Position numbers and translations under genes: made by a program
The notes under the pieces: generated by a model
Told to the model about the DNA's origin: nothing
What the model saw: only the letters and a program-made list of their open reading frames with translations
Database searches by the model: none
In this document: positions 36,133 through 45,636 of the stretch, piece after piece
How the letters are laid out: each line of letters starts with the position of its first letter
How positions within the stretch are numbered: position 1 is the stretch's first letter
Assembly (NCBI GenBank): GCA_949372755.1
Contig: CASIBO010000002.1
Location: forward strand, 186,001 to 250,000
DNA: 64,000 nucleotides
From: UBA9926 sp018645765
GTDB taxonomy: Bacteria; Pseudomonadota; Gammaproteobacteria; Pseudomonadales; Azotimanducaceae
Direction of reading: 5' to 3'

Positions 36133-37256
36133 GCATTCGGTGTCACGAGGTATTTCTCACCGGTTGCTTGCTTGGCATAGCCCTCAAGATGTGCCTGCGA
36201 CAGCATCTCAGCTAATGAAATCTCACAGGTATAGTGACTGGCAAACGTTGTGGTGATTTCATCCGCCACGCGTTGCCTGAGCGCGTCCGCGCCAGCTTGA
36301 CCAATCTTTTGCAAGAACGGCGTTAAGAGCCAGCCGCCTAAACCCCAGGCCATACCAAAGGCTCGATTCAAGGTGGTCGGCGAACGGTCGAGGCCACCAT
36401 AAATATAAACCTGCTTATAGGTGGTTGAACCGTAGCGAGAGAATTCACCCATTTTCGCATTCTGTGCCACTTCCATTGCCGTTAAGATTTGACCGGCTAA
36501 GGTGCCGCCACCGGTTGCATCAAAGCCCAAGGTCGCATCCGTTGCGGTCAGCGCACTCACCAGGTCAGCCATAAAGCCGGGATCACTAGAATTCAACGCG
36601 TGGGCTGCGCCAATACCCTTGAGCAAGTCCACATGTTCTTGCTTGCGAACAACATTCACCAATTCGACGCCATCTTTGAGACAAATTTTCACCAACATTT
36701 GTCCCAAATTTGACGCCGCGGCCGTATGCAACAAAGCCGTGTGCCCTTCCTGACGCATGGTTTCAACCATGCCTAAGGCCGTGAGCGGATTCACAAAGCA
36801 AGACGCACCTTGCTTCGCCGATACGCCTTCGTTCATTAACAAGCACTGGCTCACTTTCAGAACGCGATATTGTGAGTACATCGCGCCGCCTAAAACTGCG
36901 ACCGTTTTGCCCATCAATTGCTGGGCTGCATCACTGCTACCCGCCTGAATCACGACGCCTGCGCCTTCATTACCCGCAGGCATTGCATGACCGACTCTGG
37001 CGCCAATATGTCGGCGCATCGCCTCTGGCACCATCGCCGTGACGGAAGGCCGGCCATCGACCTCGCCATAGGTTGCGGCAGTGATATCGGCTGGTCCGAA
37101 TAAAAGCCCGAGGTCTGACGGATTAATGGGCGCGGCCTCAACCCGAACCAGCACCTCATCCTCTTTGGGATCTGGAAAATCGACATTGACCAAGGAAAGA
37201 GTTAATTCGCCCTCCGCACTAATACACGTTTGAAACTGTAAGCCTTGCTCAGCCAT
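36129..37256 (-). CDS. Medium-chain dehydrogenase/reductase, quinone-oxidoreductase-like
   Basis: About 375 residues of the zinc-free MDR superfamily. PINPSDLGLLFGPADI, GNEGAGVVIQAGS, ALLHTAAASNLGQMLVKIC and GFDATGGGTLAGQIL are characteristic. No zinc-ligand Cys cluster is seen. ATG 37256 has GGGAG at eight bases, so the long form from 37286 is not used. A quinone or enone reductase function is inferred; the substrate is unknown. Confidence 0.85.
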   Translation of the reverse strand: MAEQGLQFQTCISAEGELTLSLVNVDFPDPKEDEVLVRVEAAPINPSDLGLLFGPADITAATYGEVDGRPSVTAMVPEAMRRHIGARVGHAMPAGNEGAGVVIQAGSSDAAQQLMGKTVAVLGGAMYSQYRVLKVSQCLLMNEGVSAKQGASCFVNPLTALGMVETMRQEGHTALLHTAAASNLGQMLVKICLKDGVELVNVVRKQEHVDLLKGIGAAHALNSSDPGFMADLVSALTATDATLGFDATGGGTLAGQILTAMEVAQNAKMGEFSRYGSTTYKQVYIYGGLDRSPTTLNRAFGMAWGLGGWLLTPFLQKIGQAGADALRQRVADEITTTFASHYTCEISLAEMLSQAHLEGYAKQATGEKYLVTPNA

Positions 37257-37506
37257 GTTTGTTACTCCCATCAAGTGATCTGTCAAAATTAGGTTTTAGG
37301 CTGGGAACCCTACGCCGTTCACCTGATTCGATCAATGGTTACATCATTAACGAGCCGTAAAACGCTTTTCAACGTCCTGATCGATTTCTGAGCCAACCTA
37401 CGGGGTAGGATCTTTTCCAAGTCCCTTGGCAATGGGACTCGATTGCACATCACGTTACAACCAATGCTAGGATACTGCTCTAATTCAATGACCTGGAGAA
37501 GATCCG

Positions 37507-38697
37507 ATGATCCAAGATATCTACGTCGCCGCGGGCGTGCGATCCGCACTCGGGAATTTTGCCGGGACACTCAAGGACAAACCCATGACCGAGTTGGCCT
37601 CGGAAATTGTGCAAAGCTGCATCAAACGATCCGGTGCAGACGCCGCCGAATTTGATCATCTCGTTTTCACCGCTACCTGCCCAACCGATAAGGATTCGCT
37701 GTTTGCCGCTCGGGTTGTCGGGATGAAAAGCGGCCTGCCAGCCGACGCCGGCGCGTTGGATGTGTCTCGCGCCTGCGCCAGCGGCCTGCAAGCCATCTTA
37801 GCGGCAGGGCAGCAAATCGCGACTGGCCACAGCCATCTCGCAATCGCTGCCGGTGCTGAAATGTTCAGCCGCGCGCCCTTTGCCGTGACCACCAGTCGCT
37901 GGGGCCAAGCGCGGGGTCACCAGCAACTCGAAGATATGCTCGAGTGGTGCTACCGCTGTCCGTTTTCGCTCGAATACATGGGTGATACCGCAGAGAACCT
38001 CACCGAGAAATATGGCTACGAACGGGCGCCTATGGATGAGTATGCTCTGCAGAGCCAAGAACGCGCCTTAGCCGCGATTGCCTCAGGGTTTTTAGGCCGG
38101 CAGATCCAACCCGTTATAGTACCCAGTGGCCGATCGCAGGTTGAATTTGCAATCGATGAGTCGCCGAGAGCCGGGCTCACCCTTGAAAAGCTAGCAAGCC
38201 TCAAACCAGCCTTTAAGGCGGATGGCAAAGTGACCGCAGGCAATTCATCCGGCGTTACCGATGGCGCAGCCGCCATGGTCGTCGGCAGTTTAGATCGCAT
38301 GCGGGCATGTGGCGTCTCGCCGGTTGCCAAAATCATTGATTGGGCGGTGGTTGGCGTTGAGCCAAGTCTCATGGGCCACGGTCCCGTGCCGGCCATTTCA
38401 CAATTGCTCAAGCGGGTCGATCTTGGCATCAACGACATTGATTATTTCGAAATCAATGAGGCCTTTGCGGTCGTAAACTTGCATGCAGAAGCACAGTTAG
38501 GTATCTCCCGGGATCGGCACAATCTGTATGGTGGCGGCATCTCGGTTGGCCATCCGCCGGGTGTCACCGGGTTGCGCATGATGCTCAATGCAACCCAGCA
38601 CTTACAGGACACCGGCGGCCGGTATGCGATCCTGTCAATGTGCTTAGGCGCGGGACAAGGCATGGCAATGCTGATTGAGAATGCAGCAGCGCTGTAA
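37507..38697 (+). CDS. Thiolase (acetyl-CoA acetyltransferase-like)
   Basis: A 396-residue thiolase. The nucleophile is Cys90 (SRACASGLQAIL), and NEAFAVV, GHPPGVTG and MCLGAGQGMA complete the active site. It differs from the thiolase at 26762 at most positions, so the two probably serve different chain lengths or pathways. GGAGAAG lies five bases before ATG 37507. The PpnN gene converges from the other side. Confidence 0.9.
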   Translation: MIQDIYVAAGVRSALGNFAGTLKDKPMTELASEIVQSCIKRSGADAAEFDHLVFTATCPTDKDSLFAARVVGMKSGLPADAGALDVSRACASGLQAILAAGQQIATGHSHLAIAAGAEMFSRAPFAVTTSRWGQARGHQQLEDMLEWCYRCPFSLEYMGDTAENLTEKYGYERAPMDEYALQSQERALAAIASGFLGRQIQPVIVPSGRSQVEFAIDESPRAGLTLEKLASLKPAFKADGKVTAGNSSGVTDGAAAMVVGSLDRMRACGVSPVAKIIDWAVVGVEPSLMGHGPVPAISQLLKRVDLGINDIDYFEINEAFAVVNLHAEAQLGISRDRHNLYGGGISVGHPPGVTGLRMMLNATQHLQDTGGRYAILSMCLGAGQGMAMLIENAAAL

Positions 38698-38722
38698 GCC
38701 TTGTGAGCCCTCGACGGAGGAC

Positions 38723-40075
38723 TTAATCAACGACTTCGTAACAGGGTTTAGCGTTGTCGATCGGTAGCGTCAGGCGCTTCTGGTCAACAAAATCCTGTAA
38801 GAGTTCCGCAAGCGGCGTCATGATTTCCGGATCACCCCGCAACTGGAACGGGCCTTGCGCTTCAATCTGCGCTAAGCCTTGGGCTTTGATAGAACCCGCG
38901 ACAATGCCGGAAAAGGCTTTGCGCAGCTCAAAGCTTAAGTCGGCTGCGGACTGTGCTCGCGTCAGATTGAGCGCGGCCATCGATTCGTGGGTCGGCACGA
39001 ACCGAGTTTGCAATGCTTCGGGGACCTCTAAAGACCAATTAAAGTAGTAGGCATCGCCTCGGGCGCGTCTGAATTTTCGAACCTGTCGAACGCCATCCAG
39101 CACCAACTCAGCGGCGGCTTCTGCATCCCCAATCACAATCGTATACAGCCCTCGAACGGAGTCGCCGAGGGTCTGCACTAAAAAGGCATCGATCTTTTCA
39201 AAATAAGCCCGTGCGCTTTCTGGGCCTGTAAAAATAAGCGGGAATGGCATCTGACGATTACTATCGCGCAGCAGTAAGCCCACTAAATAAAAAATCTCCT
39301 CGGCGGTGCCAACCCCCCCTGGAAACACAACAAAGGCATGGCCGGTCCGGACAAACGCTTCTAGCCGCATTTCAATATCCGGCAAGATTACCAGCTCGTT
39401 CACGATGGGATTAGGCGGCTCAGCGCCAATGATTCCCGGCTCTGAGATACCCAGATAACGCCCGGTTTTGATGCGCTGCTTCGCGTGCCCAATTGCCGCG
39501 CCTTTCATCGGGCCTTTCATCGCGCCATCACCGCAACCCGTGCAGATGTCCAAGCCCCGCAGGCCAATTTGATAACCCACATCCTTGGTATATTCGTATT
39601 CGCCTCGAGGGATGTTATGGCCACCCCAACATACGACAACTTTTGGCGACGTATCCGTTCTGAGGACATTCGCATTTCGAAGGATGTCAAAAACGCCGTG
39701 GGTAAAGCCCTCACCGGGCGGGAGTTCTGTTTGCATATACGCGTTCACATAAAGGATATCTCGAAGGACTGCGAACAGATGTTCCCGAATTCCCGTTAAA
39801 ATCTTACCATTGACAAAGGCTGTCTCCGGCGCCTGTTTTAATTCCAATCGAATGCCGCGATCCTGCTGTAGCAACTCAATCTCAAAATCTGAAAATGCCG
39901 CCAACATCCGACGTGGATCATCCGGATCCGTGCCGGTGTTCAGGACAGCTAAGGAGCAGTTCCGATACAAGTGATACAAACCCGTCTGCGAGCTATCGAG
40001 CAGTCGTTGGACCTCCCGCTTCGACAACACATCGAGCTGCCCCTTTGGGTTCAATTTAATATTGACGCGTTCCAC
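38723..40075 (-). CDS. ppnN: Pyrimidine/purine nucleotide 5'-monophosphate nucleosidase PpnN (YgdH)
   Basis: A 450-residue LOG-family enzyme, the size of E. coli PpnN (about 454). The catalytic signature is FVVFPGGVGTAEEI, and CTGCGDGAMKGPMKGA precedes it. N- and C-terminal extensions beyond the LOG core match PpnN. It hydrolyses the N-glycosidic bond of nucleoside monophosphates and is a (p)ppGpp target in E. coli. GTG start overlaps by one base the stop of the amidohydrolase gene, hence coupled translation. Confidence 0.93.
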   Translation of the reverse strand: MERVNIKLNPKGQLDVLSKREVQRLLDSSQTGLYHLYRNCSLAVLNTGTDPDDPRRMLAAFSDFEIELLQQDRGIRLELKQAPETAFVNGKILTGIREHLFAVLRDILYVNAYMQTELPPGEGFTHGVFDILRNANVLRTDTSPKVVVCWGGHNIPRGEYEYTKDVGYQIGLRGLDICTGCGDGAMKGPMKGAAIGHAKQRIKTGRYLGISEPGIIGAEPPNPIVNELVILPDIEMRLEAFVRTGHAFVVFPGGVGTAEEIFYLVGLLLRDSNRQMPFPLIFTGPESARAYFEKIDAFLVQTLGDSVRGLYTIVIGDAEAAAELVLDGVRQVRKFRRARGDAYYFNWSLEVPEALQTRFVPTHESMAALNLTRAQSAADLSFELRKAFSGIVAGSIKAQGLAQIEAQGPFQLRGDPEIMTPLAELLQDFVDQKRLTLPIDNAKPCYEVVD

Positions 40076-41757
40076 TAGCGCTCCTTATCAGCAATCAGGC
40101 CATCCGGCCGAGAGTAGATCACTTGGCCATTCATAACCGTTTGCAGGACTTTGGTTTGAAGAATTTCAGCTGCAGGAATCGTCATAATATCGCGATCCAA
40201 AACCACAAAATCCGCCACCATGCCCGGCGCAAGACTGCCTTTAAAACTTTCCTCAAAAGCGCCAAAGGCTGGGTTTAAAGTATCTGCTTGCAAGGCCTCA
40301 ACCCGCGTGATCTTTTGCTGCGGCTCAAAGCCGCCTTCCGGCGTGCCCTGCAAAGTCTTTCGGGTCACCAAAGCATAGAAGGATGCAAAGGGGTCCGCCG
40401 GTTCAACAGGCACATCGGTCCCGTTCACCAAAACCGCCCCAGAGTCGATCAAGCTCCGCCACATGTAGGCACCGGATTCAACCCGCGCCGCCCCCAAGCG
40501 ATCGATTGCCCAGGGTCGGTCAGAGCTCATATGAATCCCCTGAACGGACGGAATGACGCCCAAACGAGCGAACCGGCCAATATCGCTTGGATGAATGTGC
40601 TGGGCATGCTCAACCCGAAACCGGACGCCTCGATCACGACCATCAAACAAGGCGTCAAAAATATCCAGCACCTCTCGATTGGCGCGATCGCCAATGGCAT
40701 GGATCGCAATTTGAAAGCCGTTTCGATAGGCTAAATGACTGATATCTTGCATTTCGCTCACCGGCATTGTGGGCAACCCGTTATGACCCACGCGATCGCT
40801 ATAGGGCTCGAGCAGCCACGCGCCTCTAGAACCTAACGCCCCATCTGCCACCAACTTGATACTGCGCACGGTCAACATGCGCTGATCGACATCGATCAAC
40901 GGGCCTCGCTGCATCCAGCTCGCAAGCAGCTCGGGGTCCGAGCCATTGATCATGACGTACACGCGGCTTGTTAGCTGTTTGGCCGACAAAAATTCTTGAT
41001 ACAGATTGATATCGGCCTGGGTTGCGCCGGCATCTTGAAAGCTGGTGATCCCGAGACTCGCTAAACTCGCTAGCGCCAACTGCAGCGCCCGCTGGCGCTG
41101 AGCAAGACTCAGTGTTGGGATGAATTTTGAAACCAAACGCTGGGCACGTTCGTTCAAGACCCCAGTCGGTTGGCCTTTGTCGTCGAGAATGATTTCACCA
41201 TCACCACCGACGAGGGTGTCCGCGGTAATGCCCGCAAGGGCTAAAGCACGATCGTTCACAAACGCGGCATGACCGCTGGCGTGCTTTAGAAACACGGGAT
41301 TGTCTGGCGAGACCGCATTGAGCGAATCATTGGATTGAAAACCCTTGATCATTGCAGGCTGGGGCGACCATTTACTTTGGTGCCAGCCGCGTCCAAGGAT
41401 CCACTCGCCGGGCGCCGCTCGATCCACGGCAGCTGATACCTGATCAACCAATTCGTTCAGATTTTTCGCGGTCGCCAGGTTTAAATTGAGCAGCGACTGA
41501 CCATACCCCATGAGATGGCCGTGACCTTCGATCAGTCCTGGAATGACAAACTGGCCGGCTAAGTTAACGGTTTCATCCGGCTGACAAGCCTCAAGATCAA
41601 TTAAGCGGCCATTGGATCCAACGCACAGCCCACTGGGGTGCGGCGCGCGCGCGTCCATCGAATAAATCAGCGCGCCTTCGTACAAGGTATCAGCACGACC
41701 TGCGCTGACGAAACAGGCCAGAACGAGCGCGATAAAGGGTTGTTGCTGTTTCAGCAT
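40075..41757 (-). CDS. Exported amidohydrolase, YtcJ-like
   Basis: A 560-residue amidohydrolase with signal peptide (IALVLACFVSAGRAD). The metal-binding HGH motif is in GLIEGHGHLMGYG and the second half has HAIGDRANREV and RVEHAQHIHPSDI, typical of the YtcJ/exoenzyme 3 family. The substrate is unknown; hydrolysis of amides or related bonds in the periplasm is inferred. It is one base ahead of the nucleosidase gene, an odd pair (an exported and a cytosolic enzyme). Confidence 0.85.
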   Translation of the reverse strand: MLKQQQPFIALVLACFVSAGRADTLYEGALIYSMDARAPHPSGLCVGSNGRLIDLEACQPDETVNLAGQFVIPGLIEGHGHLMGYGQSLLNLNLATAKNLNELVDQVSAAVDRAAPGEWILGRGWHQSKWSPQPAMIKGFQSNDSLNAVSPDNPVFLKHASGHAAFVNDRALALAGITADTLVGGDGEIILDDKGQPTGVLNERAQRLVSKFIPTLSLAQRQRALQLALASLASLGITSFQDAGATQADINLYQEFLSAKQLTSRVYVMINGSDPELLASWMQRGPLIDVDQRMLTVRSIKLVADGALGSRGAWLLEPYSDRVGHNGLPTMPVSEMQDISHLAYRNGFQIAIHAIGDRANREVLDIFDALFDGRDRGVRFRVEHAQHIHPSDIGRFARLGVIPSVQGIHMSSDRPWAIDRLGAARVESGAYMWRSLIDSGAVLVNGTDVPVEPADPFASFYALVTRKTLQGTPEGGFEPQQKITRVEALQADTLNPAFGAFEESFKGSLAPGMVADFVVLDRDIMTIPAAEILQTKVLQTVMNGQVIYSRPDGLIADKER

Positions 41758-41873
41758 ATCGACTCCTCATTAAACACCCCCATTCTCCCACAAGCGGGCC
41801 ACATGCGGCATCACTGATTCATTGGCATCACGCAACCGTCAGGTTGGCCCCCTATGGTTTTACACCGGGGCTG

Positions 41874-42311
41874 TCACCCCGCATCGCGTTTAATCACCAC
41901 GGTTCGGCAAATGATGTCGTGCCAACCCCGCTTTTTTGAATCAAACACGATCCAAACAAAGCCAAGACCCAGCGGTAACGACGATGCAAGATAGGCAAAA
42001 TATCGACCAACGGCTTGCCCGTTGGTCATCGCGTTCCCACTTTCGGCGTCCACCACTTTCACTTTTAGTAATACTTTTCCAGGGGTTCCCAGATAGCGCC
42101 GCCAGAACCAAACCGTTAGCGCCAAGGGTATGACAAGTTGAAATAGCAGGTCCCACCCACTTTTAATTTCAGCGCCGCCTTCAAAGTATTCAGCACCGTA
42201 AATTGCAAGCAGCATTGGCAGCATAACCAGCGCAATCAGCAAACTATCGATCAGCGTTGCCGCGAATCGCCGCCAGAACCCGGCATACTGCACCAAGTTG
42301 TCATTCATCAT
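41874..42311 (-). CDS. RDD family membrane protein
   Basis: A 145-residue protein with three membrane segments. AGFWRRFAATLIDSLLIA contains the R...D signature and RYLGTPGKVLLKVKV plus GRYFAYLASSLPLGLGFVW complete the RDD fold. The C-terminal KKRGWHDIICRTVVIKR is typical. The family function is unclear; some act in ion or solute exchange. It stands alone. Confidence 0.88.
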   Translation of the reverse strand: MMNDNLVQYAGFWRRFAATLIDSLLIALVMLPMLLAIYGAEYFEGGAEIKSGWDLLFQLVIPLALTVWFWRRYLGTPGKVLLKVKVVDAESGNAMTNGQAVGRYFAYLASSLPLGLGFVWIVFDSKKRGWHDIICRTVVIKRDAG

Positions 42312-42480
42312 TACGTTGTGACCTCATTTTCAAATAGGTTTAAGGATGTTTTTCGAGGTGGAAACCGCAAGCCTTGCGCACTGAGGCTCGCCGACGGTAA
42401 GGCCTTAAGACGGCTTTTGGACAAAGGGTTTTGCGACACGTCTGGCATACGCGCCTGCGCCGGCATCAACAGGCGTTGTT

Positions 42481-43239
42481 TTACCCCAACGCACTCGAAT
42501 GAACCGATAGTTTCTGTAAGTACGAACGAATTAAATCCTGCTGTTCTTGGACCCAGGCTTTATCAAGCCTGAGCGACAGCAGAACAATACGGTCATCATT
42601 GGGATCCGCGCGGGCCAACAACTGCTCCGAGGTAACCAAACCCATGATCGCTGTGGATAAGGTGCTCTTGCACAACCCCAATCGAACGGCCAAATCGCTC
42701 GCAGTCAGTTCAGATCCCCGAAAGACGATTTTGGCCTCCCAAAGCGCAAGCAGGATACACACCTGGGTGAGGGTCGCCCCAGGGGCGTGCTTTAACACAA
42801 GCGCTGAAAAATCGCCCGCGAATCCAATGGAGGGATACGCCGTTTGAAAACCAAATACCGAGTCCCGCTCTTGGATCAACTGCCCGGCCTCGCAAAGCCA
42901 CGATCGATGATCTCGAACGAGTCCCATTTTTGGCAATATTTCCTGGCCGACGATTCCAATTCGATCTTTTAACACCGCCCGCCTTAAATAACGGCGAACA
43001 AAGGCAACCGGCTCATTAATAGCTCGACTGAGCGCAACTTCATCAGCGGTACAGGCCTGATTCAAATCAAAGAACCAACCATTTAAATGGCACTTAAAAC
43101 GAAAGGTCCGCAAACTGGTTTTGGAGGTTTGCATCTGAGCCAGCGCTAAACTAGACGTCGTCGTTACCATGGATAAGGGATGCCGCGAAGGCTTTGCCAA
43201 AGCCTTCCGCAGGAAAAAAGGATCCGCCAGTTGATTCAC
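42481..43239 (-). CDS. MarR-type winged-helix protein with a novel N-terminal half
   Basis: A 252-residue protein. The C-terminal third (from about residue 150) is a MarR-like winged helix: VCILLALWEAKIVF, then SELTASDLAVRLGLCKSTLS and TAIMGLVTSEQLLARADPND. The N-terminal 150 residues match no domain I recognise; they contain FRFKCHLNGWFFDLNQ and an Arg-rich RRYLRRAVLKDRIGIVG segment. GTG 43239 has AAGGAA five bases upstream. It is likely a ligand-responsive regulator whose sensing part replaces the usual dimer helices. Targets unknown. Confidence 0.6.
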   Translation of the reverse strand: MNQLADPFFLRKALAKPSRHPLSMVTTTSSLALAQMQTSKTSLRTFRFKCHLNGWFFDLNQACTADEVALSRAINEPVAFVRRYLRRAVLKDRIGIVGQEILPKMGLVRDHRSWLCEAGQLIQERDSVFGFQTAYPSIGFAGDFSALVLKHAPGATLTQVCILLALWEAKIVFRGSELTASDLAVRLGLCKSTLSTAIMGLVTSEQLLARADPNDDRIVLLSLRLDKAWVQEQQDLIRSYLQKLSVHSSALG

Positions 43240-43365
43240 GTCGTTTCCTTGGCCGCGCCGCGCGCGGCCTTAATCAAGATGCCTATCTTTTACTATAGCC
43301 AAAGGCTTGGTATCAACCAAGATCAGTCATAGTCTCAATGCTCTAAATTAGGGCGCCTCGCCAAA

Positions 43366-44547
43366 TCATAACGGGTTTTTAGCAGATGATCGGACGTCCC
43401 TGACGGTAAACCCTTCCTGACTGACACGGCGCGGGTCCGGCAACTGCCCAACCCGGCGGTAATCGCCGCGATCCATTGCTTGACGAAACGCTTGGATATT
43501 GCCCCATTGATCTCCTTGCTGGCCTGATGCGCCCAGACCAAAGCCTTCAACGGTTGCGCCATACGTCAGCGCTTGCATCCCGAGCCGGTGCAGCAGTTTC
43601 GGTGAGGCGGCATCGATGATCTCAGGCAAGGTCGAGACGACCCAATTTTCTTGTTGGCGCATCCACGGCTTCACATTGCTCATGGTGGCGACGAAGCGGC
43701 GCTGATCAGTGCGATTAATACCCGTGCCATGCCACAACCTGCCATCAAACAACATAATCGTGCCAGCAGGGGCCTTTAGGTTGATGGGCCTCGGCATATC
43801 CGTCAGCGCGCCACCGCTGCCGGCGCGAATCAGGTTTTGATGACTGCCTGGGATGACTAATGTCCCACCATTGTCTGCATCAACATCCTGCGGAATAAAC
43901 ATCGTATTCACCAACGCTGGCGCCGCCTCCGTGACCCAGGGCAACAGCGGCGCCTGATCGATATGCAGACCCTGAGGATACCCGCCAGGATCGGCACCAT
44001 TGGCTAAAAAGCTATGGCAAATCCAACCTTCACCCAACGTTTCGTTAAGCATCGCTTCTATTAACGGGCCCGCTTGGACATGCTCTGGATCCTGTTCAAT
44101 GCAGCCTCGAAAACAGTCTCCCTTATTAATAAGGCATGGGACGTACTGCCCCGAGGGCGTCTGATGGGCAATACCCGCGGCTGCTTCTGCGTTTGCTTGT
44201 GCAATCAGTCGGTTTAAAAACGCATCACACTGCGCCTTGGACAATCCGTCCTCGATTAAGGCATAGCCCCATCGTCCAAAATCATGCCTGAGCTGCTGAA
44301 ATTCTTTTGTTGGCTGCGGCAGGTCAACCCCCTGCCAATCGGGATGATCCACTGCTGCCGCAGTTTCCCAATAATGATCTCCGCCGCTTGGCAACGGCTC
44401 ATTCAGCTTAGGCGGCCGTAGCCAAGGGTAATCTCGAAAGAGTGATCCGTAGGGTTCTTTGCTCGCCATAAAATCAGCGAAAAGCGGCGCGCCCTGCGCT
44501 TTAGCTGCGTCTACTTCGGTTTCTAAAAACGCTTTTGGGATGTCCAA
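43366..44547 (-). CDS. Phytanoyl-CoA dioxygenase (PhyH) family protein
   Basis: A 393-residue 2-oxoglutarate oxygenase. Iron ligands are seen in GLHIDQAPLLPWV (HxD) and LWHGTGINRTDQRRF (distal His). TTG 44547 is preceded by AGGAGG at eight bases. It is longer than the PhyH at 7326 and not closely similar to it. The substrate is unknown. Confidence 0.85.
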   Translation of the reverse strand: MDIPKAFLETEVDAAKAQGAPLFADFMASKEPYGSLFRDYPWLRPPKLNEPLPSGGDHYWETAAAVDHPDWQGVDLPQPTKEFQQLRHDFGRWGYALIEDGLSKAQCDAFLNRLIAQANAEAAAGIAHQTPSGQYVPCLINKGDCFRGCIEQDPEHVQAGPLIEAMLNETLGEGWICHSFLANGADPGGYPQGLHIDQAPLLPWVTEAAPALVNTMFIPQDVDADNGGTLVIPGSHQNLIRAGSGGALTDMPRPINLKAPAGTIMLFDGRLWHGTGINRTDQRRFVATMSNVKPWMRQQENWVVSTLPEIIDAASPKLLHRLGMQALTYGATVEGFGLGASGQQGDQWGNIQAFRQAMDRGDYRRVGQLPDPRRVSQEGFTVRDVRSSAKNPL

Positions 44548-44629
44548 TACTAGATCCTCCTACTGGGTGAATCAGTTTGATTGCTTTAACCGCATCGTCA
44601 CGCTTTGATACAGCAGACCATCACAGCCC

Positions 44630-45049
44630 TTACAACTTACCGTGTACCATCAGTCTCTGGTGATCAATCTTTGTACAACGGTCCTGGATGACCCGAATCC
44701 GCTGGGCTTCAAGTCTTGCCGCCACACCGGGATGCTCGATCCCCAACTGCATCCAAAAACACAAAGGCACAAGGTTCAGGGCATCGTCCAAGAAGTTGGG
44801 CACTCGATCACTCCGCTGAAACAGATCAATCATATCTATGCGGATCGGCACACTATTGAGATCCGGGTAACACACCTCATCGAGGATCACCGTGTAGTTT
44901 GGATTAACCGGTATGATGCGGTAGAACTGTTTCAAATACTGCGCAACGCCAAAGCTCGCCTTTGACGGATCCGGAGACAAGCCAACAATCGCGATGGTTC
45001 TTGTCGCCTGAAACAAATGAATCAATTGTTCGTCTAGTTCGCCTTGCAT
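44630..45049 (-). CDS. CoA-binding protein (YccU-like)
   Basis: About 139 residues with a Rossmann CoA-binding fold: TIAIVGLSPDPSKASFGVAQ and VNPNYTVILDEVCYP. ATG 45049 with AGAGG is chosen, four bases after the rhodanese stop; an upstream reading to 45160 overlaps that gene. YccU proteins bind CoA; the role is unclear. The pair with rhodanese suggests sulfur or CoA-thiol metabolism, which is an inference. Confidence 0.82.
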   Translation of the reverse strand: MQGELDEQLIHLFQATRTIAIVGLSPDPSKASFGVAQYLKQFYRIIPVNPNYTVILDEVCYPDLNSVPIRIDMIDLFQRSDRVPNFLDDALNLVPLCFWMQLGIEHPGVAARLEAQRIRVIQDRCTKIDHQRLMVHGKL

Positions 45050-45053
45050 GCCT

Positions 45054-45482
45054 CTACTCGGTTTTGGGTCGTCGCATCCAGCGACTGCTTTGACTGACGT
45101 CTTCAATGGGCTCGCCCTGCTTGTGCCAGCCGCTAAAGCCAGCCTCCAAATGTGCGACATTGCGAAAACCCATATTGGTTAAGGATTGCACGGCAAGTAC
45201 GCTGCGCCCACCGCCGGCGCAGAACACCACAGTCCGCCGATCCGCTTGAAAGTAGTCGCGATAGTAGGGGCTCGCTGGACTCGCCCAAAACTCCAGCATG
45301 CCGCGTGCACAATGCACCGACGAGGGGATCGTGCCTAAATCAATGCGCTCTTGAATCTCTCGGATATCGATCAGCAATAAATCTGGGTTCAACGCCTGCT
45401 CTGTTTTAAGCGCCTCGATGCTGAGGTTTTCAATCTCAGATTTCAACGCGGTGGTGTGCGCAAAAATATCTTGGATCGCCAT
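45054..45482 (-). CDS. Rhodanese-domain protein
   Basis: A 142-residue single rhodanese domain. LLLIDIREIQERIDLGTIPS and the active-site loop VVFCAGGGRS (Cys88) are present, so the persulfide site is intact. Such proteins relay sulfane sulfur. Four bases separate it from the CoA-binding protein gene. Confidence 0.9.
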   Translation of the reverse strand: MAIQDIFAHTTALKSEIENLSIEALKTEQALNPDLLLIDIREIQERIDLGTIPSSVHCARGMLEFWASPASPYYRDYFQADRRTVVFCAGGGRSVLAVQSLTNMGFRNVAHLEAGFSGWHKQGEPIEDVSQSSRWMRRPKTE

Positions 45483-45636
45483 AACCTATCCTCTTTCATA
45501 AAAGTGTGTGACCAACTCCTGCGACCTTATCACAGTGTAATTTCAACCGACTAGGTCGCATCTGTCGCTATTGACGCGCCAGCCGCCTCAAGGTTCAATC
45601 TTAGGATCATTCTTCCAACCTGCGAGGTACAACCCC

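Noticed and set aside
37311..37334. A TGATC/CGTA-like pair on the minus strand upstream of the quinone oxidoreductase gene
   Set aside because: The spacing is two bases shorter than in the folE and sigma promoters, so it does not fit.
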